DNA of 64,000 nucleotides from Chitinophaga pinensis (GTDB taxonomy: Bacteria; Bacteroidota; Bacteroidia; UBA4408): positions 71,277 to 135,276 of the forward strand of contig CAMAVS010000007.1 of assembly GCA_945861665.1 (NCBI GenBank). The letters are read 5' to 3'. Under the pieces are notes generated by a model. It did not search any database. It saw nothing but the letters and a program-made list of their open reading frames with translations, and had not been told where the DNA came from. The position numbers were made by a program, and so were the translations under genes. Positions 37,033 through 45,478 of this stretch are shown here, piece after piece; position 1 is the stretch's first letter, and the number at the start of each line of letters is the position of its first letter.

Positions 37033-37398
37033 TTATTCCCACTTTAAAGCACCCTTCTTTAAAATATAGAAAAAGCCCAACAATAGAAATCCCATAAAGG
37101 TTAGCATTTCAATAAATCCAAACAAGCCCAACTCTTTAAAATTTACTGCCCAAGGGTACATAAATATTACCTCCACATCAAAAAGCACAAATAATATGGC
37201 AACTAAAAAATATTTTATCGAAAAAGGAATACGTGCATTGCCCTGTGATTCTATACCACATTCAAAGGTGTCGAGCTTTATTTTCGACTTTATTTGTGGA
37301 CCTAATTTGTGGGTAACAAACATAGTTACTCCCACAAAACCTCCTGCTACTATAAACATTAGCAAGATGGGTAAATAATCGTATAAATTACTTTGCAT
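37033..37398 (-). CDS. nuoA: NADH-quinone oxidoreductase subunit A
   Basis: First gene of the nuo operon. It is a three-helix membrane subunit of 121 residues with the conserved loop KLDTFECGIESQGNARIPFSIKYF. The operon promoter should lie in the 173-base spacer to the divergent LD-carboxypeptidase gene. Only an imperfect box (TTATTTTG, around 37416-37423) is seen there on this strand. Confidence 0.92.
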   Translation of the reverse strand: MQSNLYDYLPILLMFIVAGGFVGVTMFVTHKLGPQIKSKIKLDTFECGIESQGNARIPFSIKYFLVAILFVLFDVEVIFMYPWAVNFKELGLFGFIEMLTFMGFLLLGFFYILKKGALKWE

Positions 37399-37555
37399 AC
37401 ATTTTCATTAGTTGAACAAAATAAGCCTATTTTTTGCGAATGCTAAATTAAGCATATTTTTAAAAAAGAGAGGAAATTTAGTTTTAAATTTGAAATTTTA
37501 CTGAATATATTTGCTTAATTGCTTAGTAAGTACGCTGTATATAATCAATTAATTT

Positions 37556-37563
37556 TACATTTG
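37556..37563 (+). promoter_or_regulatory. -7 box TACATTTG for LD-carboxypeptidase gene
   Basis: Perfect TAnnTTTG match 8 bases before the ATG at 37572. No convincing -33 element is seen. Confidence 0.55.
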
Positions 37564-37571
37564 GATTTTCT

Positions 37572-38477
37572 ATGATAAAACAACCACCCTATCTTGTTAC
37601 AGGGGATACTATTGGAATAGTTGCTTCGGCCCGTAAAATAAGTTCAGAAGAAATTGCGCCAGCAATAAAAATATTGGAAAGCTGGGGCTTGAAAGTACAA
37701 TTGGGAGAAAACTTGTTTAACAATGAAAATCAATTTTCGGGCAGCGATTTGGAACGCGCAAGTGATTTACAGCAAATGCTGAACAACCCTAACGTTAAAG
37801 CCGTTATTATGGCTCGTGGCGGATATGGTACGGCACGCATTATCGACAGAATAGATTTTTCACATTTTGCTCAACATCCAAAATGGCTTATCGGTTACAG
37901 CGATGTTACAGTGTTGCATTCGCACATTACAAATCATTTTGAGACAGAATGTTTACACGCACCCTTGCTTTTCAACTTTACAAAAAGTGAAATGGCAACT
38001 GCATCACTTAAAAAAGCATTGTTCGGAGAAAAAATTGAATATAAAATTCCTGCCTCGCCTTTTAACCGCAGCGGACAAGAAATGGCGCAATTAGTTGGAG
38101 GAAATCTTTCCATCCTTTATTCTTTGGCAGGAACACATTCGGATATTGATACAAAAGGAAAAATACTTTTTATTGAAGACTTGGACGAATACCTGTACCA
38201 CATTGATAGAATGATGATGCAATTAAAGCGTTCAGGAAAACTAAGTAATTTGAATGGATTAATTATTGGTGGAATGAGCGATATGAGAGACAATACCATT
38301 CCATTCGGAAAAACAGCCGAACAAATAATTCGTGAAGCAGTGGAGGAATACGATTACCCAGTTTGTTTTGGTTTTCCTGCCGGGCACATTGCCGAAAATT
38401 TTGCCTTGATATTGGGAAGAGAAGTAGAATTAACAGTTTCGGAGAAAGAAGTGAAAATCCATTTTAATAACAGATAA
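37572..38477 (+). CDS. LD-carboxypeptidase (peptidase S66 family)
   Basis: A cytoplasmic enzyme that trims the terminal D-alanine from tetrapeptides during peptidoglycan recycling. Family landmarks are GDTIGIVASA, ARGGYGTARI, the nucleophile serine in IGYSDVTVLH, and the downstream FIEDLDEYLYHIDRMM and GFPAGHIAEN with the Glu/His of the triad. Its 301 residues are typical. The next gene, rnhA, begins at the very next base (TAAGTG), so the two are surely cotranscribed. Confidence 0.85.
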   Translation: MIKQPPYLVTGDTIGIVASARKISSEEIAPAIKILESWGLKVQLGENLFNNENQFSGSDLERASDLQQMLNNPNVKAVIMARGGYGTARIIDRIDFSHFAQHPKWLIGYSDVTVLHSHITNHFETECLHAPLLFNFTKSEMATASLKKALFGEKIEYKIPASPFNRSGQEMAQLVGGNLSILYSLAGTHSDIDTKGKILFIEDLDEYLYHIDRMMMQLKRSGKLSNLNGLIIGGMSDMRDNTIPFGKTAEQIIREAVEEYDYPVCFGFPAGHIAENFALILGREVELTVSEKEVKIHFNNR

Positions 38478-38942
38478 GTGATAACAGTTTATACAGATGG
38501 CTCATCGAGAGGAAATCCGGGTCCGGGGGGATATGGTATAGTACTAAAATCGGGAGCACACCGCAAGGAAGTTTCGCAAGGATTTAATTACACTACCAAT
38601 AACCGTATGGAATTGATGAGTGTAATTGTTGCACTTGAAATGCTAAAAAATGCAAACAGTGAAGTGGTGGTGTATTCCGATTCGAAATACGTAGTGGATT
38701 CCATTGAACAAAAATGGGTATTCGGTTGGCAGAAAAAAGGTTTTAAAGGAAAAAAGAACCCCGACTTGTGGAAACGGTTTTTACAAATTCATCCCAAACA
38801 CAAAGTAAAATTTAAGTGGATAAAAGGCCACAATGAAAACCCTGAAAACGAACGCTGCGATGAACTTGCAGTAGCTGCTGCAACAGGCGGAAATTTGTTG
38901 ATTGATGAGGGATATGAAAACGTTGGTGGAGGATTACTGTAG
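38478..38942 (+). CDS. rnhA: Ribonuclease HI
   Basis: Degrades RNA in RNA:DNA hybrids. The Asp of VYTDGSSRGNPGPGG, the Glu of NNRMELM, the Asp of VVYSDSKYVV and the terminal acidic site in NERCDELA form the DEDD active site. Residues 1-140 cover the whole fold. The start is GTG at 38478, directly abutting the stop of the preceding gene. Confidence 0.93.
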   Translation: MITVYTDGSSRGNPGPGGYGIVLKSGAHRKEVSQGFNYTTNNRMELMSVIVALEMLKNANSEVVVYSDSKYVVDSIEQKWVFGWQKKGFKGKKNPDLWKRFLQIHPKHKVKFKWIKGHNENPENERCDELAVAAATGGNLLIDEGYENVGGGLL

Positions 38943-39141
38943 CCCTCGGGTAGGTCATCCGATAGCTATCGGATCTGAGCCTGTCGAAGAAGTGCGCTGG
39001 TTTAAAATGGATAATTGTTCTTATGCTTTCGCACTTCCCGATAGCTATCGGGACGAGAGCCTCAATATGACGGCACACAGAATGGATAACGAATAATTGA
39101 CAATTTATAATGGGGATTGTGCAAGCCCCAACAACTAACAA
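38943..39141. repeat. Interspersed-repeat array in rnhA-frr spacer
   Basis: The spacer holds two copies of the GATAGCTATC palindrome with flanks (CCGATAGCTATCGG at 38959-38972 and CCCGATAGCTATCGGG at 39037-39052). Between them is CTGAGCCTGTCGAAG (38975-38989), whose complement CTTCGACAGGCTCAG is a repeat I have met in Bacteroidota intergenic DNA. A 64-codon ORF crossing this is not credible. Confidence 0.75.
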
Positions 39142-39708
39142 CTAAACAGTCATAATCTCTTTCTCTTTTACCTCAATGTGTTTATCGGCTTTTATGCTGT
39201 AGGCGTCAGTTAGTTTTTGTATTTTCTCTTCGGCACTTTTACCCATATCTTCGGGCATTCCTTTTTTCACAAATTTCTTAATCTCTTCGTTTGCGTCTTT
39301 GCGAGAAGTACGCAAGGTTACTTTGCAGTGTTCTGCTTCTGCTCTCGCTTTTTTCACCAAGTCTTTTCTTCTTTCCTCTGTTAATGGTGGCACGGCAATG
39401 CGAATAATTATTCCATCGTTTTGTGGATTGAATCCAAGGTTCGCTGCCTGAACTGCTTTTTCAATTACCGGCAACATTGCTTTTTCCCACGGTTGAATAA
39501 CAATGGTACGTGCATCGGGCGTATTGATGTTTGAAACATTTGCAAGAGGGGTTCTTGCTCCATAGTAATCAACAAATAAACCATCCAACATTTGCGGATT
39601 TGCTCTTCCTGCTCTTACTTTTTGCAACTCTGCTTCCAAATGGGAAATTGCTTTTTCCATTTGCTCTTCCATTGTATCAAATGTAAATTGAATTTCTTCT
39701 TGTGTCAT
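39142..39708 (-). CDS. frr: Ribosome recycling factor
   Basis: RRF dissociates ribosomes after termination, together with EF-G. The 188-residue protein has the expected long-helix ends and the conserved KVRAGRANPQML and TRANSLATION-factor-like EERRKDLVKKARAEAE segment. It lies 32 bases after pyrH on the same strand, the usual pyrH-frr pair. Confidence 0.94.
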   Translation of the reverse strand: MTQEEIQFTFDTMEEQMEKAISHLEAELQKVRAGRANPQMLDGLFVDYYGARTPLANVSNINTPDARTIVIQPWEKAMLPVIEKAVQAANLGFNPQNDGIIIRIAVPPLTEERRKDLVKKARAEAEHCKVTLRTSRKDANEEIKKFVKKGMPEDMGKSAEEKIQKLTDAYSIKADKHIEVKEKEIMTV

Positions 39709-39740
39709 AACAACAATTTTTATTTAAAATTAATGAAATT

Positions 39741-40448
39741 TTAGAATTGTACCAATGTTCCTATTTGTTCGCCCAGTATCAATTTGTTTAAATTTCCTGC
39801 CTTGTTCATATCGAATACAATGATGGGAAGTTTGTTTTCATTGCATAAAGTAAAGGCTGTCATATCCATCACGTTCAAGCCTTTTTCGTATACTTCGGTA
39901 AACGAAATGGTATCGTACTTCACTGCATTTTTATCTTTTTCAGGATCGGCAGAATAAATACCGTCTACACGTGTTCCTTTTAAAATAACATCTGCTTCAA
40001 TTTCAATGGCTCGTAAGGATGCTGCTGTATCGGTTGTAAAATAAGGATTTCCTGTACCTGCACCAAAAATTACTACCCTCCCTTTTTCAAGGTGGCGTAC
40101 TGCCCTTCTGCGGATAAAAGGTTCGCAAATTTGCTCCATTGCAATGGCAGAAAGTAGGCGTGTGTTCACATTTAATTTTTCCAATGCGCTTTGCAAAGCC
40201 ATACTGTTTATTACTGTTGCAAGCATTCCCATATAATCACCCTGCACCCTGTCCATTCCACCTTCGCTTGCTTGAATTCCCCTAAAAATATTCCCTCCGC
40301 CTATTACAATTGCTACCTCTAAACCCTTGTCCACAACTGCTTTTATTTCGTTTGCATAAATTGCCAGACGATCATGATCGATTCCAAATTGTTTATTTCC
40401 CATCAGCGATTCGCCACTTAGTTTCAGCAGTATTCTTTTGTATTTCAT
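39741..40448 (-). CDS. pyrH: Uridylate kinase
   Basis: Phosphorylates UMP to UDP. Motifs include KLSGESLMG near the N-terminus, [10 protein letters not shown] and [17 protein letters not shown]. The 235 residues are standard. A perfect TATTTTTG box lies 36 bases upstream of the ATG, so this is probably the operon promoter for pyrH-frr. Confidence 0.94.
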   Translation of the reverse strand: MKYKRILLKLSGESLMGNKQFGIDHDRLAIYANEIKAVVDKGLEVAIVIGGGNIFRGIQASEGGMDRVQGDYMGMLATVINSMALQSALEKLNVNTRLLSAIAMEQICEPFIRRRAVRHLEKGRVVIFGAGTGNPYFTTDTAASLRAIEIEADVILKGTRVDGIYSADPEKDKNAVKYDTISFTEVYEKGLNVMDMTAFTLCNENKLPIIVFDMNKAGNLNKLILGEQIGTLVQF

Positions 40449-40484
40449 AATTTAAAAAAATTGAGAGGGTTTATTGTATGCTGA

Positions 40485-40492
40485 CAAAAATA
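40485..40492 (-). promoter_or_regulatory. -7 box TATTTTTG for pyrH-frr
   Basis: Perfect TAnnTTTG match on the minus strand, 36 bases from the pyrH ATG. Confidence 0.5.
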
Positions 40493-40590
40493 CAAATTAA
40501 AAAATTTATAGTGAATGTATAAATTGGAGTAAAAATAAAAATAGTGTGTTGCCGTTTTTGCGAGTGTATAAATGTGCTTGGCTTGTACAT

Positions 40591-40620
40591 ACTAACATCC
40601 AACATCTAATGTCCAATATC
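40591..40620. repeat. Degenerate repeat of ATCCAACATCT units
   Basis: The stretch has three diverged units of the form 'catccaacatctaatgtcc'. It overlaps the stop codon of the following gene. It is similar in flavour to the TATTTAGT units at nuoK-nuoL. Confidence 0.5.
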
Positions 40621-41516
40621 TATTTCAATTTCTCCTGAAACCCAATCGTCTTCTCCTTCGCAATATCGTTAAATTTCCGAGAGCGTTCGTAATTCGTTTT
40701 TCCTACCAAATATTCCAAACGGTTAATTCCGCCTAAATAAAATTTCGAAAAAATACTGTAGCCGCCTACAAAAGCAGCAACATAATAATGCACATAAATA
40801 CAGTACCCTGTAAGCGACAAGGCTGCCAGCTGTATAGCTGCACTGGCTGCACCTTCCCAAAAGTATCCCGCATACATTTGTCCGGTACCCGGCAAAATAT
40901 ACGAAAGTGTTTGTGCCTTTTTTAAACTCTTCATTTTGGGAATAGCTTTAGTGGCATACATCAATTCAATCTCTTTATATATGCTGTCTTTTGTTGCTTG
41001 AGAACTTGGTGAAAGTCGAACATAATCGATCAATTTTATTTTTGCATCCGCCCATTTTTGTTGTTCGTTTAACACTAAGCAAAACAAAGGCAATGCAGTG
41101 TAGGTGATAGTACTATCAGGCACAAAAAATTGCATTTGCAATAATTGCGATTCAGCATTCCCAAAATCTTTTGCCAAATATGCCGATAGGGCATATTGGT
41201 ACTTTGCTTTGTAAATAAGGGTATCCGGTAAATTGTTGTAATTTACACGACCCATACAACGGGCGGCATCTTCGTATTTCTCTAATAAATTAAGGCAGTT
41301 TGATTTTTTAATGAGTGCCTCAGTTTTCTCATTGTTGTTGATGGCAATAAAACCTAGTCTTTCGTATTCAATAGCTGCCGCATAGTACTGTTGTTTTTCA
41401 AACAGACTATCTGCCACATTTAAAGCCGTACCCGCTTGCGCTTTAGTTAAAAACCCTGCGCAAAGGAATATGCATATCCAGCATAATATTCCTATCCATT
41501 TCTTTGTAAAATGCAT
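40620..41516 (-). CDS. Membrane-associated protein with TPR-like and C-terminal TM domain
   Basis: A signal sequence of 25-28 residues (LCWICIFLCAGFLTKAQA) is followed by helical TPR-like repeats (LFEKQQYYAAAIEYERLGF, ALIKKSNCLNLLEKYEDAARC). The C-terminal third has a PGTGQMYAGYFWEG motif and two or three membrane helices, like the second half of the preceding gene's product. Function is unknown; the pattern is close to DUF5683-like proteins. Its first 74 bases overlap the end of the upstream gene in another phase, and the overlapped part encodes the signal peptide. Confidence 0.7.
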   Translation of the reverse strand: MHFTKKWIGILCWICIFLCAGFLTKAQAGTALNVADSLFEKQQYYAAAIEYERLGFIAINNNEKTEALIKKSNCLNLLEKYEDAARCMGRVNYNNLPDTLIYKAKYQYALSAYLAKDFGNAESQLLQMQFFVPDSTITYTALPLFCLVLNEQQKWADAKIKLIDYVRLSPSSQATKDSIYKEIELMYATKAIPKMKSLKKAQTLSYILPGTGQMYAGYFWEGAASAAIQLAALSLTGYCIYVHYYVAAFVGGYSIFSKFYLGGINRLEYLVGKTNYERSRKFNDIAKEKTIGFQEKLK

Positions 41517-42330
41517 CTTTTCTTATTTTAACACTCAACACACTACCCCAAATATTTCCAACATAAAATATGGTGAACACGCTTCCAAAAGCAATAAAAG
41601 AGGGGCTTTTGTAACCTCCTCGTATATAACTTTCGGCAGTTGCTGCTGCCATGGCACTCAAGGTAAACAATGCCGCCAAAGCTTGTCCTTTATTGCCCGC
41701 ATACCATTTTCCACTGCCGGGAATCAATGCCGACATTACACCGGCCAACAATGGTGATTTATCCTTAAACGATTTCATTTTTTTGTAGCTCTCCACAAAA
41801 CCTTTTTCTTCAATGGAAATAGGGAAATAGGAGTAGGTGAAATTTTTTGATAATGTATCAAAAGCTGCGTAATTTCTTGTGAGTAATGCCATTGCCGATT
41901 TTTCATAATTCAACAATTGTTGAAGTGAATTGCTACTATCATTTGAAACAAGCGAAATGCTTTCTAAAAGAGCACTTGCTTCAGCAAATTTTTTACTGTA
42001 AGCAATATCGAAAGCACTGTAAAATTTTGATTTGTGATAAAACGATGAAGCAATGGATACCTTTTGTAAGTATACTGCCGAAGAGTCGACAGCCTTCATA
42101 TTGTAATAGCTCCAACCTTTTAAATAATTCAATGAATCGAGTTGGTCGGTGGAAATAAGTGACTCCTTTATTTGCCCTAATACATACCGTGCATCCTTGT
42201 ATTCACTATTGTTAATGAGGTAGGATGTAAAATTTGCCTGTTCCGTAAAACTAATATCTGACTGTGCTTGCGACTTGCCAAGACAGAAAACAAATGCAAT
42301 AAAAACAATTAATTTTGCGAAACGATTCAA
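41443..42330 (-). CDS. Paralogue-like membrane protein, YidD neighbour
   Basis: It starts with a signal sequence (LIVFIAFVFCLGKSQAQ) and a helical repeat region, then PGSGKWYAGNKGQALAALF with several membrane helices and a basic tail. It resembles the next gene's product in layout, and the two are probably a duplicated pair. The start is TTG at 42330, whose TTGA overlaps the yidD stop by 4 bases; no ATG is available before the signal peptide. Function unknown. Confidence 0.7.
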   Translation of the reverse strand: MNRFAKLIVFIAFVFCLGKSQAQSDISFTEQANFTSYLINNSEYKDARYVLGQIKESLISTDQLDSLNYLKGWSYYNMKAVDSSAVYLQKVSIASSFYHKSKFYSAFDIAYSKKFAEASALLESISLVSNDSSNSLQQLLNYEKSAMALLTRNYAAFDTLSKNFTYSYFPISIEEKGFVESYKKMKSFKDKSPLLAGVMSALIPGSGKWYAGNKGQALAALFTLSAMAAATAESYIRGGYKSPSFIAFGSVFTIFYVGNIWGSVLSVKIRKDAFYKEMDRNIMLDMHIPLRRVFN

Positions 42331-42788
42331 TGTTTATGACGGCTATATTTTTTCGGATCGTCCATTATTTTATCTCCACCTGCTGCAATATCAGAAGGTT
42401 GTAAATCGGCCGAAGCCAAACGCGTACAACGTGTAAGTCGGTCGGCACTTAAGGCGACACCTTTTAGCAAACCAAACTCCGAAATACATTGTTTACTAAA
42501 GTTAGAACAGCTTATTTCATAAGGACATTTTGCTGAAATTTGTGGTGATAAGGCTGCTTGATAGAAGTACATTAAACCCCCGAATACAAGCGAAACAGGG
42601 TTGTAACGAATCAGCACATTTTTATTTTTGCTTAACAAGAATTTTACTTTTCGTTTATCGTAAAGTGCTTCGTGGAAAAATTGATTTTTGATTAATTGTA
42701 AATCGGAACTCGATTGTGATATACCCTTTTTGGGCATACAACAAACAATCACAATGAGCAGGAGTAATTTATTTAAGTACTTTTGCAT
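42327..42788 (-). CDS. yidD: Membrane protein insertion efficiency factor YidD
   Basis: The C-terminal half carries the YidD core: YQAALSPQ..., then CPYEISCSNFSKQCISEFGLLKG and RLTRC, with the conserved cysteines. The first 60 residues add a signal-like segment and extension not found in short YidD proteins. YidD helps the YidC insertase and is usually next to rnpA and yidC, which are not here. The start overlaps the lolA-like stop by 20 bases. Confidence 0.8.
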   Translation of the reverse strand: MQKYLNKLLLLIVIVCCMPKKGISQSSSDLQLIKNQFFHEALYDKRKVKFLLSKNKNVLIRYNPVSLVFGGLMYFYQAALSPQISAKCPYEISCSNFSKQCISEFGLLKGVALSADRLTRCTRLASADLQPSDIAAGGDKIMDDPKKYSRHKH

Positions 42789-43494
42789 TGGCAGGTATTT
42801 TATAGTTCAAGTATTTAATATCTACTTCAGCATCCGTTTTTAAATTTCCATAGGTTCTTTTGGTAATAACAGAATCACCCTTTGCGAGGTATTGAAATTC
42901 GGTCACCGTTAATGGAATTGAAATATCACCCACATTCTGATAGCCCGAATAAAACACTTTTATTGCAGGCTTACCTTTGGGATTATAGAATGCCATAAAA
43001 ATGGGCTTGTAATTTTCGTGCACAATCTCGGCCTTGCTAAATTCCGATTTCAAATACTCCGGAGGAAGCCAAGTAGTAATCACCATCTTATCTTCAAAGC
43101 GTGTATATTTTAATTTATAACCCGCTGCTGCCAGTCCCATATCTTGTGTTTTGTTCGATAAAAAAAAGTAGAAAAAACTATTTTCCGAGCTAAAGTCAGA
43201 TGCTTGCTTTTGCATTACGGTATTGCTTTTGGGGTCGTATATCCTTAACTCTCCATTGGCATTGGTTATTGAAATATTTTCAACCGGTGAGGTAAAATGT
43301 GTTACCATTAATCCTCCTGAAACTTGGTAATAAACTTCTCCTTTTGCAGTGATTGATTTACCGCTTTGAAGTGAGCGTGCCGTTATGTTCAAACTCAATT
43401 TTTCAATTGGTTTAAATGCAATAAAGGAATAGCTAATCAGCAAAAAGCCAAGCAATACATAGGGGTATTGTTTTCTAAATTGTTTCATAAGCAT
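42769..43494 (-). CDS. LolA-like outer-membrane lipoprotein carrier family protein
   Basis: A transmembrane or signal segment (YVLLGFLLISYSFIAF) is followed by a beta-rich LolA-like domain (ITAKGEVYYQVSGGLMVTHFTSP, DPKSNTVMQKQASDFSSEN). LolA carries lipoproteins across the periplasm; the divergent form here fits the fold but not the sequence detail. The frame runs to a TTG at 43521, but a perfect TAACTTTG box at 43500-43507 puts the start downstream at ATG 43494 or 43488. It leads the four-gene minus-strand run with yidD and the two membrane proteins. Confidence 0.65.
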   Translation of the reverse strand: MLMKQFRKQYPYVLLGFLLISYSFIAFKPIEKLSLNITARSLQSGKSITAKGEVYYQVSGGLMVTHFTSPVENISITNANGELRIYDPKSNTVMQKQASDFSSENSFFYFFLSNKTQDMGLAAAGYKLKYTRFEDKMVITTWLPPEYLKSEFSKAEIVHENYKPIFMAFYNPKGKPAIKVFYSGYQNVGDISIPLTVTEFQYLAKGDSVITKRTYGNLKTDAEVDIKYLNYKIPANAKVLK

Positions 43495-43499
43495 AAATG

Positions 43500-43507
43500 C
43501 AAAGTTA
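43500..43507 (-). promoter_or_regulatory. -7 box TAACTTTG for lolA-like operon
   Basis: Perfect TAnnTTTG match 5 bases before the ATG at 43494 (11 before 43488), and just downstream of the terminator of the peptide-binding lipoprotein gene. Confidence 0.6.
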
Positions 43508-43525
43508 ACAAAAGGCAGCAAACAA

Positions 43526-43563
43526 AAAGTCCGCCTCTCAATAGTAATCGAGAGGCGGACTTT
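43526..43563 (-). terminator. Strong rho-independent terminator after the peptide-binding gene
   Basis: Perfect 14-bp stem (arms 43526-43539 and 43550-43563, loop of 10) followed on the minus strand by TTTTTGTTT. It is GC-rich in the middle and 11 bases past the stop codon. Confidence 0.92.
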
Positions 43564-43574
43564 AAGATTTTATG

Positions 43575-45371
43575 TTATTTTGTTTCTTCCTCTGTTACTG
43601 AAGAATCGGGTTTTTGAATTTCAGGACCTTTTATTTTATCCTTAGGCAATAAGTATACGCGTGTCATATCGCGGTACTCCATCGCATTTTGGTCGAGACC
43701 ACGAACACTTAGTTGAACCAAACGCGTGTTTTCAGTATAATAAATAGGCATCACAGCTGCATCGTCTAAAGCAACTTGGTCTGCCTGACGGTATAAATCA
43801 AAACGTTTTTTAAAATCAATTTCTTTTAATGAAGCCTCAAACAAAGAGTCGAATTTAGCACTTTGGTAACGCATTGGATTCAAGTATGACTTTTCGTTTA
43901 AACCTGCAGGAACGTTTTTACCATAAAATAAATTCAAGAATGTTTCAGGATCCGGGTAATCTGCAACCCATCCACTTCTCCACATCATTGCTTTACCTGT
44001 TTCTAGATTCTCTAAGTGTTGAGCAAATGGCATAACGTCCATTTTTATGTGAACATTTAAATTTTCTTCCAACATTTTTAAAATTACTTCGGCAATTTGC
44101 GTGTTTATTGAACCTCCACTGTTTAATTGCAATTTAATTTCAGGAAAACCTTTACCATTAGGATAACCTGCCTCAGCTAATAATTTTTTTGCTTTTGCAG
44201 GATCATAAGTATATCCTTTAATATCTGTTGAAACATAATCCTTAAATGAAGGCGGCACCACACCATATTTTGCTGCACGACCATCACCTTGCAAAGTAAA
44301 GTTTACAATTTGATCGCGATCAATAGCATAGTTAAATGCTTGGCGTACCAACTTGTTTTTGAACAAATCGCTTTTGTGTTGGAAACCATAATATTGTACA
44401 ATCATACCCGGTGTAACCTGCATTTCAAAAGGGCTATTGCCACCTTTTTTTGCATCCCCAAATTCTGTTAATACATCGCCAATCATTTCAAGTGGCAAAC
44501 GATACACCATTTCTAAATTTCCTTTTTTAAACTCCAACAACTCCGATTTCTTTTCTTTTAAAAAGGTGACTTTAATGGCCTCTAAATAAGGTAATTTATT
44601 CCCAAACTGGTCTATGTCCCAATAGTTATTGTTCCGCACTAAAATAACAGCATCACCCTCCTTTATTTCTTTTGCAATAAAGGGTCCTGTACCTACACAA
44701 TGTGACCGCATGTCAATACCATATTTATCGAAGGCCTCTTTAGGAAACACTTTGGTAAAAGGCATTGTAAGCATATTCAAGAATCCGGCAAAAGAATATT
44801 TTAAATCTATTTCAAGTATATAATCGTTAATTACCTTAACACCAGTAACCCCTGCTGCAAGAGGTGCTTTTTTTAAAGTTGACTCATAGTATTCATCAGC
44901 ACCCACAACTCTGTTTTTAAACACAAAAAACCCTTGATTGCTTGCATCAGAGGAGCATAGTTTTTCAAAACAATATTTAAAATCTTTAGCAGTTACTTCA
45001 CGACCTTTTCCATCAGGGAAACAAGCATCGTCATGAAACTTAACTCCTTTTCTCAAATAAAAAGTAAAGGTTGTTGCGTCACTATTAATTTCCCATTTTT
45101 CGGCCAATGCGGGTTGAATGGAGAGGTCTTTCTGATACAGCTTCACCAATCCTTCATATATTTGAGTTGTAATTCTATGAGAAACTTCTTCCGTAACACT
45201 TAATGGATATAAATTTCTGAAATCTTCAATTTCATTCATTCTAAACACACCACCATAAAATACGCCACCTTTAGCAACTTTGTTTTCTTTCTCTTCTTTG
45301 TCATTGTTTCCTCCACAAGACCACATAAGCGTAATTGACGCCAGAGACAAAAGAGTAATAATTTTTTTCAT
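43575..45371 (-). CDS. Peptide ABC transporter substrate-binding lipoprotein
   Basis: A lipobox (ITLMWSC, Cys19) anchors a 598-residue extracytoplasmic solute-binding protein of family 5. Landmarks are EVSHRITTQIYEGLVKLY near the N-terminus, RKGVKFHDDACFPDG and NYAIDRDQIV, and a late MPIYYTENTRLVQ. Such proteins bind oligopeptides and deliver them to an ABC permease. The matching permease genes are not in the window; the fused ATPase gene lies 1.5 kb upstream, separated by xth and purN. Confidence 0.85.
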   Translation of the reverse strand: MKKIITLLSLASITLMWSCGGNNDKEEKENKVAKGGVFYGGVFRMNEIEDFRNLYPLSVTEEVSHRITTQIYEGLVKLYQKDLSIQPALAEKWEINSDATTFTFYLRKGVKFHDDACFPDGKGREVTAKDFKYCFEKLCSSDASNQGFFVFKNRVVGADEYYESTLKKAPLAAGVTGVKVINDYILEIDLKYSFAGFLNMLTMPFTKVFPKEAFDKYGIDMRSHCVGTGPFIAKEIKEGDAVILVRNNNYWDIDQFGNKLPYLEAIKVTFLKEKKSELLEFKKGNLEMVYRLPLEMIGDVLTEFGDAKKGGNSPFEMQVTPGMIVQYYGFQHKSDLFKNKLVRQAFNYAIDRDQIVNFTLQGDGRAAKYGVVPPSFKDYVSTDIKGYTYDPAKAKKLLAEAGYPNGKGFPEIKLQLNSGGSINTQIAEVILKMLEENLNVHIKMDVMPFAQHLENLETGKAMMWRSGWVADYPDPETFLNLFYGKNVPAGLNEKSYLNPMRYQSAKFDSLFEASLKEIDFKKRFDLYRQADQVALDDAAVMPIYYTENTRLVQLSVRGLDQNAMEYRDMTRVYLLPKDKIKGPEIQKPDSSVTEEETK

Positions 45372-45403
45372 AATTTTTATTTTAACACATTACGGAATAG
45401 CTA

Positions 45404-45411
45404 CAAATATA
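45404..45411 (-). promoter_or_regulatory. -7 box TATATTTG for the peptide-binding lipoprotein gene
   Basis: Perfect TAnnTTTG match on the minus strand, 32 bases from the ATG. Confidence 0.5.
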
Positions 45412-45478
45412 GCTAAAAATATAAAAAATGTAATTTATTAGACCTAAATCGGCTAAATAACTATGAGTGACGCTATTG

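Noticed and set aside
38902..39096. 64-codon ORF between rnhA and frr
   Set aside because: It starts within rnhA and runs through the palindromic repeats; no protein family resemblance.
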